DNA of 64,000 nt, from the NCBI GenBank assembly GCA_905160935.1, contig CAJHZI010000421.1, positions 727,501 to 791,500 on the forward strand. Direction: 5' to 3'. Shown here in pieces: positions 33,656 to 60,422 of this stretch (position 1 is its first letter; every line of letters begins with the position of its first letter). A program made the position numbers and the translations under genes. The stretch is from Enchytraeus crypticus (lineage: Eukaryota > Annelida > Clitellata > Enchytraeida > Enchytraeidae). Below the pieces are notes generated by a model. That model was not told the DNA's origin, searched no databases, and was given only the letters and a program-made list of their open reading frames with translations.

Positions 33656-33829
33656 TATACGCCAGAATTTTAGTTCACTCCTGAACTCTGGCTTTTACGG
33701 AATTACTAGCTGAACTTGTCTAAATATAATTCTTAATGAATTATTGCTACAAACACATAAACTAGTAGATTTCATACAAGCTTCTGAATTTCTGATTGCA
33801 TTCGTATGAAATAGTTCTACTATACACCT

Positions 33830-34640
33830 TCTATAGGTCGGTGATAGTAAGCACGAAAAATACGAAAAACATATTGAACCTATTGTGCCTCACGGGATTG
33901 CAGATTTTGTGTGAAATTGTCGTCTAACCTTCTATAGGTCGGTTAATCACGACACCATTTCAATATCTCAATCCATTGTACGTATAAATCCTTAATTGTA
34001 CCTGAAACGCCGATTACTAGAGTTGAATCTAGATAAAGCGTTTTCTCGTCAATTCAGGTGAATAGCTGCATTTACAACACTTTGTGTTGGCAGTGAAGAC
34101 AGAAAATTGAAGACTAAAGATTGAAGACAGAAAATTGAAGACTAAAGATTGAAGATAGAAATTTGAAGAGGAAGACAGAATCAGTAAAAGAGCGAAATTC
34201 TACGAAGAACACTAATTTTCCAGTTCCTAATCTACATAGGTGTTGCTTTCATAGATTTCAGCTAAACGACTACAATCCTGAATTCTACGGAAAGCGCGAT
34301 TTACTAGTGCCTAATCTAGTTGTAGTGTCTTTGCCATAGATTCAGTTAGACGACTGCAAATTAAGAAGATATAAGTCAAAGATAGAAGACAGAAGATATA
34401 ACACTGAAATTCTATGAAGAACGATATTTTCTAGTTGTCCACTCTAGATAAGCGCTTTCCTTCTAGAATTTAGGCAGGCGATTGCAGATCTTAAAATCTA
34501 TGAAAAGCGCAATTAACTAGTTGCTATTCTAGTTAAAGCGTCTTCTTCACAGATTCAGGTGAACGGCTGTAAAAATAACACTTCTCGTGTTAACAGTCGG
34601 AAGAAAGACGAAAAGAGGGAAAGTATCAAATCATATAAGC
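33830..34640 (+). repeat. Degenerate tandem repeat, units about 85-120 bp
   Basis: About five diverged units near 34005, 34195, 34290, 34408 and 34493 share TCTA(C/T)GAAAAGCGC, TTACTAGTTCCTAATCTAG, TAAAGCGTTTTCTTC and GATTCAGGTGAACG(G/A)CTG. Between units are runs of AGAAGACAGAAAATTGAAG. It lies between the GH3 and APP genes and is not coding. Confidence 0.65.
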
Positions 34641-36197
34641 GCTCGAGGAGTGCCTTTAAGCCAATAACTCGTCTCCCAATTTCTATTTTATATTTGAATT
34701 GCAAATAGGCCTACAGATATTTAGCTAACTGATTAGTAGTAGATTGACTTTATATTTATCGCCCTTTTCAGCATTTTATTAATTGTTGCATATTATTCGT
34801 TTAATATTCTAATCTATCTTTATGTTTAGTGTTTTAATTCGTTATATTGCTATAGTGTTTCTCTGTTAATAATAAATCGTTTAAAATAATAAATTACTAG
34901 TGTTTGTGTCAATATTCTAATTTAAATAGATTTTATAGAGATAATCACAAATAATACACAAATACTGTAAATTATCATGCATTGAACGAATAAACATGAG
35001 TTCTGTTCATATCAGCGCCAGTCTAATTGATTTAGCCTCTAATTGGCTATATGAGCAAGAGATCCTTGCATCTTCTAGGTTAATACCGTCGAAGCATGAA
35101 GAGTTGGAAAAATCGAACCCACGACTCCATTTCCGAACTCCTATAACGGAGAGAGGATCGGAGAGCCCGACATAGAGCCTATTAATCTGTTTCAATTGCA
35201 CCAACAATTATTCAGCCTGTTGTAGAGATATTTAGGTACAATTATATTAGATGTTTGGTTGAATATTTACAGTTACATGCAGCTAAATTCAATAAATTGT
35301 TACACAGCTTCAATCGATAGGCATTCTAATGTTAACTTAAAATTAAATTATTATTATTATATTCGTTTATTACATGAAATTTGACATACCGCAGAAAACG
35401 TACACACACAAATGGCAATATAGAAAGCAATAAACATAAGCAGACATTGTTTTAAAAAAACTTAATAAGAGTCTTTATATAGCATTCTAATTATAAAGTT
35501 CTTATCCATCAAAGGTGTGCGCTTAGATGGTAAAGAGAAAGGGTGAGCCCTCTCCCTGAGCTTAAAGTTAACATTATCTTTAAGCGGCGGAAGAAGCCGG
35601 TGCATGACATGCCTTTTGTTACTGATGATAGCGTTAAACAATTTCTCATCTGCATCGGCAGCGATATTCGCAGAAGATCGTACTCTATCATAGAAGTTAC
35701 ATCTTGTAGCCTTCCTGAGGAAGGCTTCAAGGCGTTCACTCTCGGAGGAACCAACATAACCCCACCAATTATTCGGTCAGTTATGCACATATCTTGGTTT
35801 AGCTATACCAGTGATCTCAAGTAATCTCTGTCTCTCTCTCTCTCCTCTAACCATTGTTCTGCCAAGTGGCTTAAGTTCATGGTACATATTCCATACAGTT
35901 TGTTGTTACTTTCGGTATACAACGCATTCACTTGGTCTGGTTTTACTTTTAACAGGAAGCAATTAGTCATGTGATGAATTGGCTCGCCATGTTGTTTACT
36001 AGATATTCTTAAATAATTAAATTGGCGTTAGATATTCTTATTATTTACTAAATTAATAATTTGCTAAATACATCTTTCAATTAACTGTTTAAGGAATATA
36101 GATCGCAGTATTTTATATAGCCGGGAATATCAGCTAATCCTTCACATCTCACTTATCTTCTGAATTTTATCATTATTTTTTTGGAAATTTGGCCGCA
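34641..36197. other. Intergenic, upstream of the APP-family gene
   Basis: Mostly AT-rich and featureless. 35509-35824 is open on both strands (93 codons each) with a 17-base palindrome GCCTTCCTGAGGAAGGC, but neither translation resembles a known domain. 35835-35880 carries a CT tract plus the shared hairpin remnant (TCTGCCAAGTGGC). The promoter and 5' UTR of the APP gene must be here or begin just before 36198, but cannot be placed. Confidence 0.4.
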
Positions 36198-50373
<14,176 letters not shown>

Positions 50374-52426
50374 AGCTGTGGCCGCATTGTCAGCGATGGC
50401 AAAAGCATGTATGAAAAGACAAGAGCCTGAAGAACAATACTTAGAACAATATCTGCCGAAACTACTGCAGTAAATTATTCTACAGTGTTCGTTCTCATCA
50501 CATAGTTGAAAACTCGTCTGACAATATTGGATAGATTTTTATAAAGTCTTATGAACGTACCGTTATTGAAATAATTTTTCTACACTACATGTATTTCGTT
50601 ATATACCGATAGTGAAATTTATCAAAGATTGTACTGCATAAAATAATAACTTCAATAATAGTTTAAAGAAATTTACTGAAATTGAGATTGTTTATTGCTA
50701 TGCTATATATGAAAGCAGGCGAGATTAATGACAAGTTTACGCGTATGAGAAATTTTCTGCAGCAGTATATGTAGTTAGCATGGCGCATGGGTTAAAGAGA
50801 AATGGTGTAGTAGTAGTAGATTCATGAGTTAATACCTATTATACATACGTAACGTTTTTGTCTCACATTCTTTCCTGTAGTGTATGCTAACATTGTATCT
50901 GTGTTGTGATTTTTAACTGACAGTTATTTCTGTGTGAAGCCTTTATTCAGTTGTGAATAATTGCCCTTAGATATTTCGTTTAGTTTTGATATTTCTCTGT
51001 TGCTTATGCTAACTATGTGAAAGAATGCTTGTGAATGATTGAAATAAACTAGGGTGTACCGGATTTACTTTGAATATCTGACAGAACCGAATCCATATTT
51101 AATACTCAATTCCGGGTGACTTCGGAACTGGAATCAATATTGCAGAATGAACACAATTTACTTCTGAAACAGGAGGCCTAGAAAACGTATATTAAGCATT
51201 AAGATGCAGTTGGGTGATGTGCATTGTGTCAAGTGTTTGCTGTGCAGTGTGTTAGTATTTATATACTTATGCTTGTAATGCTTCTTTGATGTTTACAACA
51301 GAATATTTCCTGATATTTTACAATATTGTTATCATATAGCAATGGAGCCTTCCATCTAACACGACTATTTAATGAGTAGAATACCTTGCGTATTTTGCCA
51401 AGTCGAGCATGAATTTATTCAAGAGTTATAAACAGTGTCATGTGTACACATCAATGCGTGGTAGTATATCTGTAAGTAATACAAAGTATATTATATCTAT
51501 ATATTTTCTATGAACAATTATGCTTATCTGAATATCATTACATATATGGTATAGCGTATATTACAGCTCTGTGGCCATGTTGATGTCCAGTTGTGTGTTC
51601 TTGCTTTCACATTTAGCTTGCTTACATATCATAGTACTGAGAATCATTTATAATTATTAGCTGTAGTGTAGAAAGTGGATGCAGAATTTTACAATATGTC
51701 ATTGAAGTAAGTGTATCAATTTTTTGTCATGGTAAATTTTTCTAGCTTGCTGGAAAATTGGAACAAATCAAGTGAACTTTCTAACTTTGCTGTTAGATTA
51801 ATTATACAAATACTACTTAACAAATATTATTTTGAAAAATATTTGCGGTAGTTTAATAATGTTGCTCTTTAATGGAGCTTTAATGGCATATTGTTAGTTT
51901 TGTTTATTGTAGCTGTAGTTGTATAATCCATCTGTTGGTCAGAAACGCTGCATTTGGTCCTGTAATTGACGTTTGATAATTAGCACTGTACTGCCATAAG
52001 CTATTATATTGACGCACGTATATTTGTAGATATTGTATTTATAGACTTTACTGCGAATTGTAATAAGATCTTTGTTATAGGTTTTTTGTACGTTAAATTT
52101 TTCTATAATTGGTTAAACAAGTAGCCTAAACCATATTGTTGTGGTTACGCAGTAGTTTAGAGCGGTGTTTCGAGAGTGCACAATGGACGAGATACATGAG
52201 TTCTGCTATTCCGCCTGTGAACTAAAAGAAACATCCAAATTTGCAGCCAGTATTTTTACCTAGAAAGTATGTAAACAAAGTAAACACTCATTATAGTGAA
52301 ATGATCAACTATGTTGATATCTATCACTTTTTAATACCACATATGTCAGTTATGGCGAACATTAGACTTGAATCCTGCACGCAGAAAATGTATTATATAT
52401 ACAGAGGTATGTTTAGAGAGAATAAA
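50374..52426 (+). promoter_or_regulatory. APP 3' UTR region with AATAAA signals at 51043 and 52421
   Basis: No gene-like ORF follows the stop for over 2 kb. The first AATAAA (51043-51048) would give a 3' UTR of about 0.7 kb; the second (52421-52426) about 2 kb. Which one is used cannot be told from sequence. Confidence 0.45.
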
Positions 52427-52713
52427 ACATAGCTTTATTTTTTGATTGTATAAAGCACAGAATTATTTTACGAGTAGATACGAGCTCACTCACTGAGATG
52501 ATTCTCATTTATAAAGATGATTCTGGATGTAGAATCAGTTCTGTTTTAGAGATATTCTCCCACGCCGTATGCTGTTATACATGTATGTGAAACATTTACT
52601 CTCATTTACAAAACGTTTTTTTCAATTTCTCTGTTTATATATTCGTTAGTTGTTCCTACTTATTATAGATCGGATATGATTGAATTTAATAAATTGTTTT
52701 AACCGCTATCTTG

Positions 52714-52716
<3 letters not shown>

Positions 52717-52767
<51 letters not shown>
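52717..52767 (+). repeat. (TA)n microsatellite
   Basis: About 24 TA units. Confidence 0.95.
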
Positions 52768-52769
<2 letters not shown>

Positions 52770-53189
52770 TATCATTTTAATTTTTTTATTAAAAACTGTT
52801 TTGAAAGTGTCACACACGAGAAATTGGTTAGCTCTCTTTATTTCTAGGAAATTATCATATCAATATATGATGATACATACATTTCTTTAGAAATGATGAC
52901 GTCACGGAATTTCAATTGGGAAAAACGTACATCCGTTGTCATTACTGCTATTAGTTATTTAAGGAATATTGTAGTCGAAAATTAATGAATTAAGACAGTG
53001 AAACACTCACGGCTGGATGAGAGATAGTTGATTAATAATAAACTAACCAAGGTTAAAAACATTTATACTATTATTTTCCTGTAATTTGTTTATTCCCTAG
53101 AAAATCGAATGCTTACTGCTCTACACTCCGGAATACCTTGTGATTAAATGTGACGCGGAAGGCTGTTGCCTTCTCCAAATAACAGCTCT

Positions 53190-53350
53190 TCTACCTCTTC
53201 TTGGTCTTCCGCTTTCCTCTTTACGTCCACATACGAGTGGATCATTAAATCATCTCTAATATTCCTTTAATATACCATTATTCTTGGGGGACTCTGCTTA
53301 TGACGAGGTTGGACCCCTATGCCTTCCTCAGCTTCGACTAAAATTTACTG
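53190..53350 (-). repeat. LINE/family B mosaic fragment, second copy
   Basis: Matches 39125-39290 including the junction between antisense LINE tail (GTCCACATACGAGTGGATCA) and family B sequence (GACGAGGTTGGACCCCTATG). Confidence 0.6.
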
Positions 53351-54517
53351 GGCAGGGGCGTCATTCCCTGCTTCTACCTATAGCGCCTATGAATTTCGCA
53401 CCTGCAGAGGAAATGAGGCCCCGTGAGTCCAGTGGTTAAAGTATAGGTCTTTATTTTTGCTGTAGTATTTTTAAAATCTTTAGGCCTTTTGAAATTTATC
53501 CCGGGCGCTGAATAATCCGACTATGGGCCTTTAGCAATAACAACCGGGACCCATAGGCCTGCTTCATGTGGTACTCTGCGAGCCTTTAACATTAGGTCTG
53601 AGTATAAAATTAATTGAGAATACACCAATTTAACCAGATAATACCAGATATTTATCCCTTTCATTGAAAATTATACTATTCAGGTAGGCCTATCCTGCTA
53701 TAGAATTAACAAAATTGTTGTGGAATCTCGGCCTAAAATCAGATGGCCTAGATTCGCAGATCCTGTAAGCCTAATACCGCTTACTGTAACTACCGCATGT
53801 ATGAGAAGTGGTCCTTTCTGAAGCAGTAGAGCCAGAAGTTACACAGCTTCACACCAAGACTTTACGATTGTCTAAACACTTAAATTCAATGACAATTTAA
53901 CCTAGAAAAATGTCTGTTTTAGAGCAAAGTGTATGCTAAATCTTTATTCTGGTCCCCTTGTACGTGTCTTTCAGCACTATTATTGAAATAAATAGTTATA
54001 GGCCTAATCTTAAATTCTTCTCTTACCCATAGGCTACTCAAAGAATTTTCAGAAAAATTATTTTATAGAAAGATACGATATACTTAAATACTTTTGTAAA
54101 ATACGTCATGTTAATGTCATACCGATATTAGACTTTTATATGATGCCGAGTGATAGGCTTGCAGATGCCATTTAGATATTTACAGATGAGATGTTGTTGT
54201 CTCCAATTGGGCCCATGAATCTTTTACGCAGTGGATATGGCATCAGCAATTACGCAGAGGTTGCCTCATCCGCAGATATGCAGCTATAGTGCCGCGACGC
54301 CTTCCAGTGTGACCTTGTGACAAACCTGAGGTTAGAAGTCAGTTTGGTTATGTGATGTTACAGGTTGTCCGTATCTGCGTAATCCAGGCAAATTATCTAA
54401 CTTTCAGTATCTAAATAACTTATCGAGCTCCAAATAATAGTCTTGAATAAAAGTCATCAAGTCACTGTTCACGTGACGACGCTACAGCTTATATTTGAAT
54501 ATCTCAGTAGAGTAGAG
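53351..54517. other. Intergenic, nothing recognised
   Basis: No supportable ORF, repeat family or RNA gene. Confidence 0.4.
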
Positions 54518-54727
54518 GTAACGTGATGAACTTTTAAATGACAGATCCTGAGGTGAATTGAACCCTCGTGGGTTCGAATCCCAGCCGCGCGGATCTGAGA
54601 GTAAAATCTCGGACATGCATTGAACTGGTTACACGGATTACGGTCTAAGATGCCTAACGGTTTAAACGTGTGATATTAAAAGTGATAGATATCAACATAG
54701 TTGATTATTTCACTATAAGGCGTGTTT
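54518..54727 (+). mobile_element. tRNA-derived SINE, family C, second copy
   Basis: Colinear with 16005-16213 over about 205 bp, including GATCCTGAGGTGAATTGAAC, the B box GGGTTCGAATCCCAGCCGCG and GCCTAACGGTTTAAACGTGT. Confidence 0.75.
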
Positions 54728-54739
54728 ACTTTTTTTGAT

Positions 54740-54815
54740 ACATACTGATCCGCGGTCGATCTTATCGACATCGTCACTGACTGGAGCCAGTGGCGATGTC
54801 GGGGATCCGCAACTA
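54740..54815. mobile_element. Two SINE family A heads, inverted
   Basis: An antisense head (ATACTGATCCGCGGTCGATC ... GTCACTGACTGGAGC) is followed at once by a sense head (GGAGCCAGTGGCGATGTCGG, GGATCCGC). Both are truncated, giving a short palindrome. Confidence 0.6.
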
Positions 54816-55689
54816 CTTTGATGGATCAAAGCTTGCAACTGGTTCATTGTATTTAAAATGAAGCGGGCATATATATAGCCTATGCATACTTTCACTGGCC
54901 GGATGGTGCGTGTGTAAATCAGGTTATTTCCATTAATGATATTAGTCTAAAATTAGAAGAAAAATGGTTTCATAATTGAAATAGGAATTTAATTATTTAA
55001 ACTATTATTTGAATTAATATAGGTGTCTACCATAGGCCCCTATATGTTTGGGGTCTACCCACTAAATTTGTACGAATTTTGTTAGATATCATTGCAGTTA
55101 TTACGAAAGTAGTAAAAAGTCACATCTTCTTTCCCCTTTTATGTGTAAAAAATTGATGAGCAAAGATAGCTAGGTTTATACCAAAGATGGCTTAGGCCTG
55201 CCTATAGGCCTACATATCCGCACATCATATAACTTTAAGTGAAAGTAGCCTAATTTGAATTATTTAAATAATTTCCTTGTCTAAATGAATTAGATTTGTT
55301 CAATTTTTCTCAGAGATACTTAAAATTAAAATGTCTAAATTGATTTCGTTAAAGAAATCTTTTCTGGAAGATTGCAACAGATGTAAAAGTTTTCTCAAAA
55401 CAGTTTGGGATGTTCAGTCGTTCAGTGAAAACATCTTTTGCTCGATATTTAATTTTTATTAGTAAACAAACTATGATTCTAAGAAGGTGAAGGTAAATAA
55501 CATAAAGTACCCTGGTAAATAAAGTAATAAAACGTCAAAATTTTATTTTGAAATCAATATCTCTAGGTCAAAGACTTCTGCTCTTGGACGACTGACAGTC
55601 TGTTTCTACTTCTCGTACAGATATCGTAGAGGTTTCTAGTTGCAATGTGTGCTGCAAAGGTATTGTTATACTGTTTCTCTTCAGTTTGT

Positions 55690-55855
55690 CTAATTAATAA
55701 TAATAATAACAACAACAACAACAATTAGAGTGCTACAGTCATCAATGACAACATCGAGCACTATTGAGACAAAATCAAGCCGGCGAGCAAAAAAAGAAGG
55801 TCCAAAATCGGTGCAAATTCAAAAATCCAGAAATTCAGTCCAAACTAATTAAATA
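55690..55855 (+). repeat. Dispersed copy of the TIR-element core
   Basis: After AAT and AAC trinucleotides, 55722-55855 repeats the interior of the 18831-19333 element (AGAGTGCTACAGTCATCAAT, GACAACATCGAGCACTATTG, AATCAAGCCGGCGAGCAAAA). Confidence 0.75.
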
Positions 55856-56029
55856 ATAACATAACATTTACAGAGTCCGGAAGCAGTTTTATGCTTGTTT
55901 AAGACTCATCAGGCTCTTAACTAAAACCAATCAATATTAATCAAATCATACAGACTTCATGTCAACATGTCAAATTTATACATAGCAAATTTATACACAT
56001 GTCATAGCCTAGGTATAACACTGAACATG

Positions 56030-57060
56030 CAATTAGCATCTAATTTGCATGTTCTTATGTTTATCATATTTATTTCTAAAAGCATTCACTGATTCTACTT
56101 CCACAACTTTGCTTGGCAAACTATTCCAAGCATTTATAACTCTCTGACTAAAGAAAAATTTCCTTAAATCTATTCTACTTCTAAATTTACTAAGTTTATA
56201 AATATGTCCCCTTGTGTTTCTGTTGTTTGATAAATTAAACCAAATACTATGGTTAACTTTGCTGAAGCCTTTGAGTATCTTAAAAACTTCTATTGAATAT
56301 CCTCTAGTTCTTCTCTCACTTACAGAGGTTAATCCTACAAATTTTAATCTATTCTCATAACTAAGTTTTTGACAGTCATATACCAGCCTTGTTGCTACCT
56401 TTTCTAATTTATCGATATCTTCCTTAAGATATGGACACCAAGCCTGAACGCAGTATTCAAGTTTGGGCCGTACAAGAGCCTTATATAGCCTTACCACAAT
56501 ATCTTTATTTCTACATGCAATTGTTCTTTTAATCATTCTTAATACACAATTAGCACTATTTACAACTTTATTACCATTTTCACTAAATTTAAAAGAGCTA
56601 TCCACAAAGACTCCTAAATCCCTCTCACTGTTTGTGGATTTTAGTTTAATATTGTTCAATGTATACTAAATTCTAAATTATTATTCTCTATAAGCATAAC
56701 TCTACATTTCTCATCATTGAACTGCATTAGCCAATCCCTAGACCAGTTCTGTAATATTTTTATATCATACTTTAAAATCTCAGCATCTTCAATGTTGTTT
56801 ACTATCTTTTGCTACTTTAGAATCATCTGCAAATTTACTAAATTTAGACACAATATCTATGTCAATGTCATTGATGTAAACTGAAAATAATAGAGGTCCT
56901 AAAACAAAGCCCTGTGGCACACCACTCTTCGCTGCTGCCCATTCTGAGAACTCATCCTCGACACACACCCTTTGCTTTCTATTACTTAACCAATTACCTA
57001 TCCACTTTAAAAGTGTGCCCGTTATTTTCATAATTTTGCAGTACATGGCAAAATATTGTA
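56030..57060 (-). mobile_element. CR1-like LINE, two-piece RT remnant
   Basis: Minus strand 57046-56789 encodes LLKWIGNWLSNRKQRV, SGVPQGFVLGPLLFSVYIND and KFADD (RT catalytic box). 56659-56033 encodes STNSERDLGVFVDSSFKF, LVRPKLEYCVQAWCPY, ISL-type tail and FFFSQRVINAWNSLPSKVV. This is the canonical order for the RT C-terminal half. A frameshift separates the pieces; the second is open for 208 codons, so the insertion looks fairly recent. Confidence 0.88.
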
Positions 57061-57379
57061 ATATTTTCGTAGTTCTTGTTCCATGGTCGTATAATCTTGG
57101 AGTATATCAAGCAAAGTTTTTATTAGCAAAGTTTTTTTGAGTCCTAGCTGTCACAGATGTAAGCATGTTAAGTAACAAATTTCAAACACTGTATTTAAAG
57201 ACTATACAGGAAAGAAAACTTTTAAAAATAGCCAACTATCCTAACTCATTTCCGCAGCAGTGTTGTAAAGATTTTCTATTATGTAATTTCTATTTCGAAG
57301 TTCTTTTATCTAATACATATGGGTCTTAAACAAGTATTTATGCTTCCTGACCCAATGTGCCGTTATGTTATATTAATAT

Positions 57380-57760
57380 ATAATGAGCCAGTTCTGTTTG
57401 TCTGTCGGAAATTATGCTGAACATTATAATGCTGTCGACATTCGCTCGCTGGCGAAATTCCTTAATAGTTGGGATGGTTACAGCTCTGTCATTTGACGAA
57501 TAAATATACTTATGGCGAGTATATAGGGCCCTATTAAAATTTATCGCTGCGTCATACTTATAATTCCTAAATATCAACGCTACAGCTATTTCATTTGTCG
57601 ATTATAAATTTATGACAAGTATATTTAAGAGTTTAATTGCTAAGTCATATTTATAATTCATAAACATTAACGTCAATTATCGCTTTGTCATTTGTCCGCT
57701 GTAAATTTCTGGCGAATATAAATTTCATTGTCTCAAACATCATATTTATAATTTCTATTT
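57380..57760 (+). repeat. Dispersed repeat with internal sub-repeats, second copy
   Basis: Three or four diverged units of about 100-110 bp, sharing TACAGCT(A/C)T(T/G)TCATTTG, GGCGAGTATATA and GCTGCGTCATA(C/T)TTATAATT. The first part aligns with 44208-44545. Confidence 0.6.
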
Positions 57761-59129
57761 AAAGCAATTTTTCATATAAAAGAAATTACTACATATTGAT
57801 TTCTTGAGAGTCATATGGTACTTTGCAAGAAGGTGTGTCTTAGAGACAAAGAAAATAAATCCAGTTTCTGTTAAAAGTACCCATTTATCAGAGATGTGTG
57901 CATTTTCAACGTGGATACATTCTGTAAATTATAATTATTATGCCTATAGCTTTAAAAATGCTAGCTGCTTTGCTAGTCCTCTGAGATCCTATTCAGTACT
58001 CTGCAGTTATCTCATCCCTATAATACCAGGCTGTCAAATACTAACAATATTCATTCAAATGCCAACTCTGCATATTTTAAATCTTATTTTTATGATTGTG
58101 TCTTAGAATGGAACAAAATTCCCATACATATTCGTAACTCTCGTTCACTAAAATTGTTTCTAAATTAAAAAATTATCTTAGTTTATTGCTTTAGTAGTGT
58201 CTGTTATCGATAACTTTGATTTATTACACATATTTGTTTGTATGTGTTTGTGAGTACATGCTTAAACTTATTATTTTTTAGTATACATGATATAATACTT
58301 AGTACTAGGTGCATAAACCTTTTTATAATATGTAGTGTTAACTTTGCTCACATAATAAACAAGCCTGGTGGAGGTGTGGTGAGAGTGGAGGTGTAGTGAG
58401 AGAGTGGGGAGGGGTGTGTGCTTATATTGATGGCTGGCAACCCTATATATTTATTATGAATTTCTTCATTTATCACTGAATGGTATTTTTAAAATTTAAA
58501 AAAATTATATTTCAATTATTTATCAAATGATGATAGACATATGTCTTAATTTTCATTTAATATACATCTAGATAGGATATGTAGAGGGGAAATATTGCAT
58601 TTTTAGGATATATAACATTTCAGTTTCCTTTCGCAAAACAATAAAGCTTATCATTGCACGGTGGTGCCTTCAACGACTGAAAAATATATATTGTCATTTT
58701 TCAAAGTAAACACCCTTTATAAAAGTCTATATGAGATTATTTGCTTGTGTTTATGTTTTGCTTTTATGTTTATGTACATATGTGTATAATTATGCATGTA
58801 TGTGCATGTATATGTATATGCATGTTTATATGTATATGTGCACATTGCGTATATTCTTCGAGTCGATGTATATATGTATAGGGTTTCCTTTTTTCATTTT
58901 TAGTTTGCATATTTTTTAGTTTGTATTATTATTTTTGTATGCATGATGGGTGGTCTGCTAGATAGGATTTTATAACCCATTTGAGGGCCTAGTTTATGTT
59001 ATTGCATATTTGAGTGTTTTCTGAAAATAAACATAGTTCTCTCTCTCTCTCTCCCTCTGCATTGATTCATAGATCAGTGTTGAGGACTGCTCTGATATCT
59101 GCACTAATCTATGATCCAATCCAATCTGT
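57761..59129. other. Intergenic, nothing recognised
   Basis: AT-rich. 57900-58170 has weak LINE-tail flavour in the plus frame but no motif I can support. TATG/TGTATA-rich low-complexity sequence occupies 58735-58880. Confidence 0.35.
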
Positions 59130-59320
59130 CTGCAGAGGACTAGCTCTAATCTAGGGATAGAGAAAAGGGCCTAGCTGTACAGTATATTGTTCAAATGTAA
59201 CATTTTAATGTAAACATTAATATGCTTATTATATAACTTTAAAATATTTCTTTATTTTGAGTGCAATATTGGATAAATATTTTTGTTTTAGTTTTGATTT
59301 AAATGTAGAATTCTTTTTGT

Positions 59321-59378
<58 letters not shown>

Positions 59379-59733
59379 ACAATCAAATGTAACATTTTAA
59401 TGTAAACATTAATATGCTTATTATATAACTTTAAAATATTTCTTTATTTTGAGTGCAATATTGGATAAATATTTTTGTTTTAGTTTTGATTTAAATGTAG
59501 AATTCTTTTTGTCCTATATATATATATATATATATATATAGGACAAAAAGAATTCTACATTTAAATCAAAACTAAAACAAAAATATTTATCCAATATTGC
59601 ACTCAAAATAAAGAAATATTTTAAAGTTATATAATAAGCATATTAATGTTTACATTAAAATGTTACATTTGAACAATATACTGTACAGCTAGGCCCTTTT
59701 CTCTATCCCTAGATTAGAGCTAGTCCTCTGCAG
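59130..59733. repeat. Three-armed fold-back: direct repeat plus inverted repeat
   Basis: Arm 1 (59130-59322) starts CTGCAGAGGACTAGCTCTAA and ends TTTTTGTCCTATATA. After a TA tract, arm 2 (59384-59516) repeats the inner part of arm 1 in the same orientation, starting CAAATGTAACATTTTAATGT. After a second TA tract, arm 3 (59541-59733) is the reverse complement of the whole of arm 1. The arms look identical by eye. No protein is encoded. Confidence 0.92.
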
Positions 59734-60422
59734 AACTGCTACTAGGTGTGAACCAAGAACTGCTACTAGGTGTCAGAGCTTGATTCGATATACATTTAGT
59801 ATGTATTTGTATTTGTAATTGTATTTATAGTAAAGTATCTAAGAATACTGCTGGATAAGTAAAGTTAAGATTTAAAGTATTGAGTTTTATTAAAGTGAGA
59901 TCCTAGGCGGTAGATAAGCTAGGGCGAGTGACCAATGAGGGCATGCCTAAACAGGAAGGAGAGAGAGATGGAAGAGTGACAACACGGACATAAAACATGC
60001 CAAGTTGAAAAGAGATTTAGGAGATTTGAGGAATCTCAGTAATAGACGAATTGAGAGCAATTCAAAGGGTTCGGTTATTCGAACTGATTTGTAGTCCAGC
60101 GAACAGTCGATGAGAAGAGAGTGATTTGTAATTTGTAGGAGATCAAACAGGGAAGAGAGTTCCATTGAAACATTCTAACCTAGGGATTATATTAGAAGGG
60201 ATCCTAATGGGCGAATAGTCGAGAGGAAACTAGAGTAAAGTGTAGGAATTTATGCTAGAGAGCATATTAGTAATTTGTATGTCAAAAGTAATTGTATGTA
60301 ATATAAAGTACTTACTTTGGCGAGATTTAAAGTGAACTGTTAATTAGATAGAAAAGTGTAATTTTAAGTTATTCGAAATTTGCGTACACGTGCTATTTAA
60401 AATCGTTTTAGTTTTCTTTCTA
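59734..60422. other. Intergenic, nothing recognised
   Basis: A short direct repeat AACTGCTACTAGGTGT occurs twice at 59735-59780, immediately after the fold-back. The remainder is featureless. Confidence 0.4.

Noticed and set aside
33440-33673. Met- and Ile/Tyr-rich ORF
   Set aside because: Translation of GAT and TA simple repeats.
35509-35824. Overlapping 93-codon ORFs on both strands
   Set aside because: No recognisable domain, no splice partner, no neighbour context; left as non-coding.
57804-58106. 100-codon ORF with Cys and Tyr
   Set aside because: Vague LINE-tail flavour only, no motif, no splice context.
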